Assembly: GCA_963664845.1 (NCBI GenBank) | Contig: OY761615.1 | Coordinates: 1,612,001 to 1,676,000, forward strand | Direction: 5' to 3' | From: CAIYTF01 sp963664845 | GTDB lineage: Bacteria; Bacteroidota; Ignavibacteria; Ignavibacteriales; Ignavibacteriaceae | DNA: 64,000 nt | Shown: positions 9,547 through 17,292 of the stretch, in pieces | Position numbering within the stretch: the stretch's first letter is position 1 | Layout of the letters: every line of letters starts with the position of its first letter | Notes under the pieces: model-generated | The model's input: only the letters and a program-made list of their open reading frames with translations | What the model was told of the DNA's origin: nothing | Databases searched by the model: none | Made by a program: the position numbers and the translations under genes

Positions 9547-9675
9547 TTATTCCTCTCCATGCCATTTTTTGTCCTTTTCCTTTTGTTTTTGGGAGGTAAT
9601 TACTTTCGGAGCTTTTTGGGGAACCGGTTTCCGTACCTTTTCCATTTGTTCTTTTTTTGAGATTTTCTTTGTCAT
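9547..9675 (-). CDS. Small Lys-rich protein (42 aa)
   Basis: ATG at 9673-9675, stop at 9547-9549. The product is very basic (MTKKISKKEQMEKVRKPV... ending KKWHGEE). It is supported by an unlinked homologue at 56248-56425 whose peptide aligns along nearly the whole length once a one-base frameshift is corrected (VRKxVPxK, KVIxSxKQKEK, KKWxGEE). Conservation of the peptide at two unlinked loci argues that the frame is coding. No function is known to me. There is no clear ribosome-binding site here, unlike the second copy. Confidence 0.55.
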   Translation of the reverse strand: MTKKISKKEQMEKVRKPVPQKAPKVITSQKQKEKDKKWHGEE

Positions 9676-10135
9676 ATTTAAGTACTGTCACAAAATTAGG
9701 TTATTTGTCCACATTTGGCCGCGGTGGGAACATGCATTGATTACAGAAATACTATTCACTTCACTCAACGATTCACTTCCGATCAGAAGTGACGCAGGTT
9801 AAAACGTCCCTGTTATATATGCGTTTCCACAATGACCATTTTTGCCATTTTCAATAGTGAATATAATAATTTTGGGGGATCAGGTGAGTTAATTTCGGAT
9901 TTCAAATTGCTGTTTTTGTGTTACCGGCATCAAAGTACAGATGTATCTCAGTTTCGGATATCAATGTTATACATGTTACTAAATATCTGCACTGGCTGGC
10001 AGACAAAGCTGAAACCCATAAACTAAACAGACGTTATGTCCGTAGGGCTGCGCAAATAACTCAAAAAATAAAGCCGGCAATTGTCAGGTGTACCCATTTC
10101 GCATAGAATCATTCCATCTCGCTCATCTATATGGT
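9676..10135. other. Gene-free stretch with repeat copy C
   Basis: No credible gene was found in 9676-10135. The only notable element is tttgggggatca at 9871-9882 in an AT-rich context, matching the left part of repeat copy B (7069-7080). Short open frames here lack family resemblance and start signals. Confidence 0.4.
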
Positions 10136-10175
10136 AAAAAAAATGCGCCCAAATTATTTTGTAATTTGGACGCAT
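10136..10175 (-). terminator. Strong intrinsic terminator of the amino-sugar operon
   Basis: Read on the minus strand, ATGCGTCCAAATTA pairs with TAATTTGGGCGCAT across a 5-nt loop (13 of 14 positions pair) and is followed by eight T residues. It lies about 30 nt past the stop of the GH38 gene and closes the operon running down from 25864. Confidence 0.9.
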
Positions 10176-10204
10176 AACACGGTCTTGGTACAATTATCGT
10201 GTTC

Positions 10205-12964
10205 TCAAAACTCCATGAGCAGTGAAATAATTTTCTTTGGGCCAACACTGATCCTCACAGTATTATCACTTATCTGCAACAACTCGGGCCGGGTTTCTTC
10301 AAGTGTAACGGAATACGCATTTTTAAGCTCTGCAGAAAAACTTACAGCCCCTTGGGTGACTACACCGGTTGGATTATACAGACGTAAAACATAAGTATTC
10401 TTTTTGTTGTTCTCAGCCTTTTTCAGACAGCTAAACACGAGTGTTTTGGGCTCAATAGTAAAGAACGGCACATCGGTTTTGATTTTTCCTGTTGCACGGC
10501 CTGTTTCAATCGCGGTCAGTGGTGTACTAAAGCATATGGCTTCTTCATAAACGTTTCCTTCGACCCAGTTGCCGGTATGTGGATAGAATGCAAGACGGTA
10601 GCTCTGTTTGCCAAGGCATTGCGAACCTTTTTGATATGAATAGTCCTGAACAGAACTTGGGGCAATGATAAATTGAAAGCCGCGGAAAAGCGTGAGGGCA
10701 ACAGTTTTGAATGCATCGTCTTTCACCTCATATTCAGTGAGGCCCTCGACGAGCACGGCTGCACCGTTTTTACCATTCGAAACATCCACAAAGTGATACA
10801 TGGGGTAATCGTACATCGGTTGCTCAACCCACATGGCACTGTCAATCCGCTCAATCGGTCTTTCAACAACTTCATACTGACCTTCAGCAAAGGAGGAAAC
10901 CGCATTTTCAACTGTTGGCATAATAAAACGTAACCGGTGACTTTCCGCCTTGTTTTCCACCTGAATATTGAACTCGGCATATCGTGAGCCTTTCTTAAGG
11001 GTTACGACAAGTGTTACCGGAATATGAACTTTCTTTCCCTTACCGGATTGCCGTGCTTCAAGGTTCTCAAATATTCTCATTTTATGCTCAATTTTAACCG
11101 CCGCCGATAATACGCCCTGTTCGCAAATGGTAATAATGGGTTTGGACTTCAATGTTGTTACAAACGGGTTCACTGCGGTATGCACCCAGGCATGCCCCGC
11201 CTCGCCTTCATCATAAAAATATCCAACGTCTGAAAATTGCTTACCACTTGCCTTTTCGAGAATAGTCAATGCGCCGTTAGGCTGAACCTGGATCTTCAGA
11301 TATTCATTTTCCAGGAAAATGCGTCCGTCTGTATCTTGTGCAATTTTCTTAACGTATTTCGAAACTGCTTTTTTTACCGGCACAACCTGATAGTGTGCCA
11401 GGTTAAATGGAGCAACATTCTGAACTTCAACATAAGCACGGTATCGCTTCATCCTTAAAAACATTGGCCGGTCAATCAGTTGCTCCAACACAGGCTCAAT
11501 ATCTTTTTTATCGATAACTTGCAGCGCCATGGCTTCATTGTTGTGATCTTTAAGAACAATTGCACCCATATCCAGGGTTTGTGGAATATCAACGTACATT
11601 TCAATAACGTCATGCCGTTGATAATTGGTTGTGTTTACTACAAGCATATGAATGCTGTTCGGTTCAGAAGCAGAGAGATCTACCTGGCTTGCCAAATATT
11701 TGCATGCTCTGTCAAGCATACCGCGTGATATTTCAATGACTTGTTTATAGCGGTGCATCATGTCTTCATGAACCTCGTCCAGACTGCAACCACCGATGGA
11801 ATCGTGCGCCGAATTCTGTATGAGAAATTTCCATGCAAGATCCGGATAGGTGTCATTATTATCGAGGCCATATATGCCCGCCAGTGAATTCATAGGCTCG
11901 GCATAGCGAAGCAGCCATTTTTCAGCTTCAAAGTTTTTCTGTTTGAGATAGGTCCGGGCAGAGGTAATGTAACCGTATAGATTTCCGCTGCGATTATCAA
12001 ACTGTGCACTACGTCGTTCCCCGGTGACATGAGGCAATGACTTCAGATCGGCCCTTTCCAATAATCCTCTTGTGTATTCTTCCAGTGTACTGTGCACCAC
12101 ATTTACATCGGGAAGCAAGCGCCGGATATCTTTAAGTATACGTGCTGTTTTCCGGTTCGGGCCACTGGAATCATGTCCTTCCATCCATATAACATGGGGT
12201 GTAGTGAAATCGCCTGCCTGTTTATCAATAATGGCCGTAACCGATGGAACAATATTCTCCTCGAAATATGTATCAGCAGGATCAACAATAAAATAATCTT
12301 CCATATGCATTTGAGCATCCGCAAAATGGAAAGGGGTTCCACCCCGCTCCCATTTATATTCAACATCAGCGAATCCCTCGTTATGGACAACCGGGCGATA
12401 GATATAAAAATAGAAGTTGTAACGGGGCATTGTGGAAAACCGGCTCGTGAGAGCCATGGTGCCGTCTGCGCCTTCCCAAATAAATTCAGCCTTTGCACTG
12501 TCCAGAAAGTTGACACCACGATAGAACATGATAACTTCGATACCAAACTGTGCATAGATCTGGGGAAGCTGAGCAATCTGACCCCATGAAAACGGCGAAT
12601 AACCGGTTTTGGAAGCACCTCCAAAAGCGGCACAGGTTTTATGACCAAGAAGAAGGTTCCTGACAAGGTTTTCTCCACCAACGTGGTATTCATCAGGTAA
12701 AATGTACCAGGGGCCTATCAGGAGCCGCTTGTCTTTAACTAACCGGCTGATAACTTCACGTTTGTGCGGGCGAACTTCAAGATAATCGTCCAGAACAATT
12801 GATTGACTGTCAAGATGATAGGCCCGGTAATCCGGTTCTGTTTCCAGAATTTCAATTACGCTGTCGATCATTGCAACAAGCATCTGCCTGTTCTTTTGAA
12901 AGGGGAAGCGCCACTCCCTGTCCCAATGGGTATTAGAAATAACGTGAAATATTTTGTCGCTCAT
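10205..12964 (-). CDS. GH38 alpha-mannosidase, cytoplasmic
   Basis: 919 residues without a signal peptide. The N-terminus carries NTHWDREW with the zinc ligands His13 and Asp15. GPWYILPDE holds Asp91, the expected zinc ligand and catalytic nucleophile, and NSAHDSIGGCS near residue 385 supplies the distal zinc-binding His. The catalytic half is followed by the beta-sandwich domains usual for GH38, so the length is normal. Bacterial relatives such as E. coli MngB act on intracellular alpha-mannosides. It should therefore hydrolyse an imported alpha-mannoside, consistent with a permease in the same operon. It is the last gene, 27 nt after the HAD gene and just before the terminator. Linkage specificity and phosphorylation state of the substrate cannot be read. 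Confidence 0.93.
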   Translation of the reverse strand: MSDKIFHVISNTHWDREWRFPFQKNRQMLVAMIDSVIEILETEPDYRAYHLDSQSIVLDDYLEVRPHKREVISRLVKDKRLLIGPWYILPDEYHVGGENLVRNLLLGHKTCAAFGGASKTGYSPFSWGQIAQLPQIYAQFGIEVIMFYRGVNFLDSAKAEFIWEGADGTMALTSRFSTMPRYNFYFYIYRPVVHNEGFADVEYKWERGGTPFHFADAQMHMEDYFIVDPADTYFEENIVPSVTAIIDKQAGDFTTPHVIWMEGHDSSGPNRKTARILKDIRRLLPDVNVVHSTLEEYTRGLLERADLKSLPHVTGERRSAQFDNRSGNLYGYITSARTYLKQKNFEAEKWLLRYAEPMNSLAGIYGLDNNDTYPDLAWKFLIQNSAHDSIGGCSLDEVHEDMMHRYKQVIEISRGMLDRACKYLASQVDLSASEPNSIHMLVVNTTNYQRHDVIEMYVDIPQTLDMGAIVLKDHNNEAMALQVIDKKDIEPVLEQLIDRPMFLRMKRYRAYVEVQNVAPFNLAHYQVVPVKKAVSKYVKKIAQDTDGRIFLENEYLKIQVQPNGALTILEKASGKQFSDVGYFYDEGEAGHAWVHTAVNPFVTTLKSKPIITICEQGVLSAAVKIEHKMRIFENLEARQSGKGKKVHIPVTLVVTLKKGSRYAEFNIQVENKAESHRLRFIMPTVENAVSSFAEGQYEVVERPIERIDSAMWVEQPMYDYPMYHFVDVSNGKNGAAVLVEGLTEYEVKDDAFKTVALTLFRGFQFIIAPSSVQDYSYQKGSQCLGKQSYRLAFYPHTGNWVEGNVYEEAICFSTPLTAIETGRATGKIKTDVPFFTIEPKTLVFSCLKKAENNKKNTYVLRLYNPTGVVTQGAVSFSAELKNAYSVTLEETRPELLQISDNTVRISVGPKKIISLLMEF

Positions 12965-12991
12965 AACAAACCTGAAATTATAAAAGTATTA

Positions 12992-14362
12992 TTACACAGT
13001 AAAAACGGAGTGCGTAAGCACTACTTCCGGTAGTCCGCCTTTGCAGATATGCGAAGCAGCCAGAAAATTATGCCCATTGGTCTGTGCAAACGGAACGGCA
13101 ACACAGCGGCCTATACCTGCTGCCCTTATGGCAATAGTTCCGCTCTCGCTGTCTTCAAACCCAACAACACTATCAAACTGCTCTTTGGTCACTCCCAACT
13201 GATGCAAGGCAATGCTATATAAGTCCCGGTGCGGTTTGAGGCGGATTTCGTTTGAGTCGCTTGCAGTCACAAAGCTATCATAGTAATTTTGATAGGAGCA
13301 AAATTTCTCGAGTAAAAAGTGAAGCCTGCTTTCCGGCAAAGGCATTTTTTCAATTCGCGTAGTAAGTATCTTAAAGACTTCCGATACAACAATATCCGCT
13401 TCATAAAATATTGAAGAGGTTACAATTGCAACCTTGGCGGGATTAACAGAAAATTTGGTTGAAAGCCGTGCCAGGGACTCCGCAAAATTGTTACTTCCAA
13501 CGTGCGGGTATGAAATTCCTGCTTTTATTTCATAGGAGCGGAGTATTTCTTTATCCAGATATCTGGCGTCAGAGCCAAACCATCCTTTCACCAATGGCAA
13601 AAACAGTTCCACACCCGGCATGGGTTCAATGAGATGTTTTTCGGCATTAGCAAACAATTCCTGCGAAAGCAACGATCCTTCACCCTTTTTTATCCGTTCC
13701 AAAATTTCGTGATAGCGCTGGTAATAAATATCAATTCCAAGCCTGACATAATCAGGCAATTCAAGGGCTGATATTTTTTCTCCATACCGGACAAAGAGCG
13801 ATTCTGCGGCCGAAATTATGTCCGATTCCACAATTATGTTTTTGTTTATAAGGGCAACATAGCGGCCATCCTCAAAGAATGAACTCAGCCCGATATTTAT
13901 TACATCGTTTCGGACTTCTTCGCGTCGCTGCTTATCTTTTCCCGTAAGCAGTGTCCAGAGTGACGAGTACAGAAACGCTTTAATCGTCGCGTCAGACCGA
14001 AATAAACTATGGTATTTCCGGCACAGATATTCAACGTGTTTTGTTGTTGAATTCCCTATAATGTGGGGATAATCAGCACTATGGTCTAAGCCGATCCAAT
14101 TATCTTTTCCCATCAGGCCGCTCATTCGCCGGATCATCATTTCCAGCGAATGGATACAGAGTTCTTCTGTTGTGGTAGTTGTTCCGTCCATATCCATCAG
14201 TATGGCGCCTATTTGCGGAACAGATGACAAATTCTTTTTTGCAAGTGGATAGAAATCCAGTCGTGGGTGGATAAATGCAGGATTTTCCACAATTGCAAAT
14301 TCGTCGCCCTGCATTTCAAATTGCTTAACTGCCTCTTCTCTTGTAAATATCGTTTGCTTCAT
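12992..14362 (-). CDS. HAD-superfamily phosphatase or mutase with large insert
   Basis: 456 residues, cytoplasmic. HAD motif I is LMDMDGT (residues about 57-63), motif II is VTSS (near 317), the motif III Lys is in LKPHRD and motif IV is GFEDSESG near the C-terminus. The pattern is closest to the beta-phosphoglucomutase / sugar-phosphatase branch. It is about twice as long as usual because some 230 residues lie between motifs I and II, so the cap domain must be enlarged. Sitting between an FAD oxidoreductase and GH38 (gaps 33 and 27 nt), it probably handles a sugar phosphate of the same pathway; the substrate is unknown. Confidence 0.82.
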   Translation of the reverse strand: MKQTIFTREEAVKQFEMQGDEFAIVENPAFIHPRLDFYPLAKKNLSSVPQIGAILMDMDGTTTTTEELCIHSLEMMIRRMSGLMGKDNWIGLDHSADYPHIIGNSTTKHVEYLCRKYHSLFRSDATIKAFLYSSLWTLLTGKDKQRREEVRNDVINIGLSSFFEDGRYVALINKNIIVESDIISAAESLFVRYGEKISALELPDYVRLGIDIYYQRYHEILERIKKGEGSLLSQELFANAEKHLIEPMPGVELFLPLVKGWFGSDARYLDKEILRSYEIKAGISYPHVGSNNFAESLARLSTKFSVNPAKVAIVTSSIFYEADIVVSEVFKILTTRIEKMPLPESRLHFLLEKFCSYQNYYDSFVTASDSNEIRLKPHRDLYSIALHQLGVTKEQFDSVVGFEDSESGTIAIRAAGIGRCVAVPFAQTNGHNFLAASHICKGGLPEVVLTHSVFTV

Positions 14363-14395
14363 AATTATAGTAGTATCCGTGTATCGTTCATTGCG

Positions 14396-15703
14396 TCAGT
14401 CGAAAGAAACATTGTGAAGAATTTCCTTTTTCAAGAGTTGATAATCTATCTGTCGAATAGGCTGGTTCCGGGAAGCAGCCAACGCAGCAAGTGCGCCGCA
14501 AGCCTCACCGGTGGCTGATGAAGTGGGCATTATACGTAAAGCACCATGGCCTTCCCTGGTTGCAGAAATGCAACGACCGGCAACGAGCAGGTTTTCTGCA
14601 TTTCGCACAATGAGGGCTTCCTCCGGAATTTCGTAATACTCGCCTTCTGCCAGGTCTTCCATTACGTCCGTTTCTTCTTTTTGGCCGTGAATATCAATTC
14701 CATAGCAACCTCTCGCAACCGAATGCTCAAATTTCCTTCCATTCCGTATATCATCCCCGGTAACAATATAATCACCAATAGCACGGCGAGTTTCACGCAC
14801 TCCTACCTGCGTAGCAGTTTCCAGCAAATATGATTTCCCAAACCCGGGGATTTCAGAGCGAAGCAGATCGACCACCTGGTGCACCTGCTTCCGGCCGATA
14901 ATTTCAGCTTTTGTCAGATCGTAGGATGAGGAGGCATCCAACCCAAGAATGTTGGTCGTATTGAAGGAAGCCTCCCCGCTCTCCGGCAATGAAGTATAGA
15001 ACAAATAGTGTATGTCCGGCGAAAGTCGATTCCCTGCAATTGCCCGTTTAACAAAGCTGAAATAACCTGCAATGGAAATGATCTTGCTGAAGTCAAACGC
15101 AAAGTCCATCCATGGGAAAAAATCTTCCTTATGCTGAAGGGTGTACGCCGCAGCTTCCGGAATATCTATTCCTCCCATACGGAAGAAATGTGTCATTGCC
15201 TGGAGATTTCCGCTTTTGGAGTCTCCCTTTTCCCAGTCAAAATCACCTTTGAACACGAGCTCCGCATCGCCGGTCGTATCGATAAAGACGCTTCCGGCCA
15301 TATCAATTTCCTGGCCATTCATAAGAATGGTGAGTGAATATATTTTTCCCTTTTCCCGGTTAACAGACAATAATTCAACATTGAAGAACTGAGTAACCTG
15401 TGCACCGGTAAGCAGTGAATAGGCGGCGGACCTGAATGCACTGGCGTAAAACCCGTTTGTCAACATCCCGTTTTCTTTTTTCATATGCATTTCAAGTGCA
15501 GAAAAAATGCCGTTAACGAGCGGTTGATTGTTTATTGCATGCTTCATAAAAGGTGAGACCATCCCGGCTGTTGACATTCCGCCGAGGAACTCATAGCGTT
15601 CAATGAGCGCAACTGAAGCGCCCATCCGTCCAGCCTTTACTGCGGCACTTATGCCGGCAATACCAGCGCCGGCGACAACAACATCAAATTCCACTTTTTG
15701 CAA
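14396..15703 (-). CDS. FAD-dependent oxidoreductase (FAD_oxidored family)
   Basis: The N-terminus has an intact dinucleotide-binding motif (VVVAGAGIAGISAA), the acidic ribose ligand in LIERYEFLGGMSTAG, and a C-terminal FAD-contact segment NLLVAGRCISATREGHGALR, typical of PF12831-type proteins. The start is ambiguous: TTG at 15721, TTG at 15703 or GTG at 15694. The TTG at 15703 is chosen because AAGGA lies 6 nt before it. All three overlap the end of nanE, implying translational coupling. Family members oxidise varied small substrates, and many are found in carbohydrate clusters with unproven roles. With a short paralogue two genes upstream, it may form part of a sugar-oxidation step (inference). 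Confidence 0.88.
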   Translation of the reverse strand: MQKVEFDVVVAGAGIAGISAAVKAGRMGASVALIERYEFLGGMSTAGMVSPFMKHAINNQPLVNGIFSALEMHMKKENGMLTNGFYASAFRSAAYSLLTGAQVTQFFNVELLSVNREKGKIYSLTILMNGQEIDMAGSVFIDTTGDAELVFKGDFDWEKGDSKSGNLQAMTHFFRMGGIDIPEAAAYTLQHKEDFFPWMDFAFDFSKIISIAGYFSFVKRAIAGNRLSPDIHYLFYTSLPESGEASFNTTNILGLDASSSYDLTKAEIIGRKQVHQVVDLLRSEIPGFGKSYLLETATQVGVRETRRAIGDYIVTGDDIRNGRKFEHSVARGCYGIDIHGQKEETDVMEDLAEGEYYEIPEEALIVRNAENLLVAGRCISATREGHGALRIMPTSSATGEACGALAALAASRNQPIRQIDYQLLKKEILHNVSFD

Positions 15704-16412
15704 CAGTCTTCCTTTTTGCAATATCGTTCACTGCTTTTATGTACCATTCCGTAATAGCTGTTGGACTCGTAATCGCAGTGCCGGCAATAATACCCCATGC
15801 GCCAAGTTCAATCATTTGCCCGGCTTCTTTCGGCGTGTTTACCCGGCCTTCCGCAAAAACGGGTATTGGTGAAACCATCACCAGATTTTTCAATAATGCG
15901 AAATCCGGTCCATTTTCTTTTAGATGAACCGTCGCCGGCGTATATCCGCTTAATGTGGTCGAAAGCGCATCAGCACCGGCAGCAATGCAGGCCAAACCTT
16001 CGTCATATTGCGCGATATCTGCGAGCACGAGACAATTATATTTTTCTTTCACCTTCCCAATAAATTCCGGACCGGTAATTCCCTCACGCAACCTGAAAGT
16101 ACCATCAATTGCAATTATGTGAGTTCCTATGGTCAGTAGTGACTCCACGTCCTCAAAGCTTCCGGTTATGCGGACATATCCATCCGGAAAGTCCGATTTG
16201 ATGAGTCCGATTACAGGAAGGCTAGTCTGTTGCAATATTTTTTCCGTTTTCTTTACACCTTCGGAGCGGATACCAACGGCTCCGCCCAGTTCAGCCGCAC
16301 GTGCCAACATGCTCACACCGTCAGGTGAGTTAAAAGGTGAATTCCCTCTTGCCTGGCACGAAACAATCACGCCATTTTTTAATGTTTCCAATAAGTTATC
16401 GCTGCTTTCCAT
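15684..16412 (-). CDS. nanE: N-acetylmannosamine-6-phosphate 2-epimerase
   Basis: 242 residues, the normal length for NanE. Typical segments are VSCQARGNSPFNSPDGVSML at the N-terminus, GIRSEG, GLIKSDFPDGYVRITGSFED, ADIAQYDEGLACIAAGAD, and the C-terminal phosphate-binding FAEGRVNTPKEAGQMIELGA followed by IIAGTAITSP. It interconverts ManNAc-6-phosphate and GlcNAc-6-phosphate in the cytoplasm. It is 21 nt downstream of the short FAD-like gene and overlaps the next gene. A NagB-type protein at the head of the same operon and a ROK kinase at 33797 complete a plausible ManNAc route. No sialate lyase (NanA) is seen, so the ManNAc may not come from sialic acid. Confidence 0.95.
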   Translation of the reverse strand: MESSDNLLETLKNGVIVSCQARGNSPFNSPDGVSMLARAAELGGAVGIRSEGVKKTEKILQQTSLPVIGLIKSDFPDGYVRITGSFEDVESLLTIGTHIIAIDGTFRLREGITGPEFIGKVKEKYNCLVLADIAQYDEGLACIAAGADALSTTLSGYTPATVHLKENGPDFALLKNLVMVSPIPVFAEGRVNTPKEAGQMIELGAWGIIAGTAITSPTAITEWYIKAVNDIAKRKTVAKSGI

Positions 16413-16433
16413 TCTTAATTCTTTTAAATAAAT

Positions 16434-17291
16434 TTATGTAAGGCCTTCCAAACGGGAGGCTTTGGCAAATGCTTCTTCTTCAGTAAACGATCCGGTTAGC
16501 ATTTCGGGCAGGAATAGCAGACTCTCATTCATTTTATGCTCTTCTATTCGTGGATATCCAATCATGTCAGCATGCACAGGCACCACCTGTAGCCTGTCGT
16601 TTCTGTCAACTAAAGCCCGCGATATCACCGTGAGGTATTGTTGCATGGATTCTGCAGCATCGTTTTCCCCGGAAACCGGCAAGACAACTGACATCCAGTA
16701 GCGATTGATTCCAAGGCGGATAAGTGCTTTGGGTTTAAAGGTTTGAAGAAATGATAAATGTTCCGAACGAATTATGACGTTAAGCCGGTATTTTTGCTGT
16801 TCGATGTTTTTACCGCGTAAAAGCATTTGAAGATGTTGTTCATCAGTTGTGTCCACCACTGTCTTCCCGGTTATATTCAGAACCCCTTCCTTGGCTGAAA
16901 GAGAAACAACAAGCCCAGTTTCTGTCTCAGCAGAAATTTTTATCGCCCTCACATGATACAGCACGTGAACCGGCACCTGCTCCATAAACTCCTGGAGCGT
17001 TATTTTTACCGCTTCAGGATCAAGCAAAAAAGCATTGTCGCCCACTGCGGGCAATCCATTCTGCTTAGTTTTCAGTGCATTAAATATCTGGGCAGTAATT
17101 TCACCCAAGCACAATGGATCAATTATCTGAAGGCAGGACAGGCTTTCTGTTATATTTCCGCCAAGGAAGCCATAGTGATTGATCAACAGGACCGATTTAT
17201 TCTCCTGAGCCTTTTTGATCGCCAGGACGACCCCTGGTATCGTTGCACCGTAAATTATATAGTCAAACTGGTTCTTGTAATCAATCATCAT
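16434..17291 (-). CDS. Short FAD-oxidoreductase homologue, probably degenerate FAD site
   Basis: About 285 residues from the ATG at 17291, one nucleotide after the stop of the HyuA gene (coupled). The N-terminus (YIIYGATIPGVVLAIKKA...GFLGGNITES) aligns by eye with the Rossmann start of the intact oxidoreductase at 14396. However, the central Gly of GxGxxG is Thr, the acidic ribose ligand is Asn, and the usual C-terminal FAD-contact segment is missing. The protein therefore may not bind FAD by itself. It could be a partner subunit of the intact paralogue or an early pseudogene, although the frame is open and neighbours are tightly packed. Confidence 0.72.
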   Translation of the reverse strand: MMIDYKNQFDYIIYGATIPGVVLAIKKAQENKSVLLINHYGFLGGNITESLSCLQIIDPLCLGEITAQIFNALKTKQNGLPAVGDNAFLLDPEAVKITLQEFMEQVPVHVLYHVRAIKISAETETGLVVSLSAKEGVLNITGKTVVDTTDEQHLQMLLRGKNIEQQKYRLNVIIRSEHLSFLQTFKPKALIRLGINRYWMSVVLPVSGENDAAESMQQYLTVISRALVDRNDRLQVVPVHADMIGYPRIEEHKMNESLLFLPEMLTGSFTEEEAFAKASRLEGLT

Positions 17292-17292
17292 C

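Noticed and set aside
9832..10106. Short plus-strand frames between the Lys-rich gene and the GH38 terminator
   Set aside because: They overlap each other, lack ribosome-binding sites and have no resemblance to known families.
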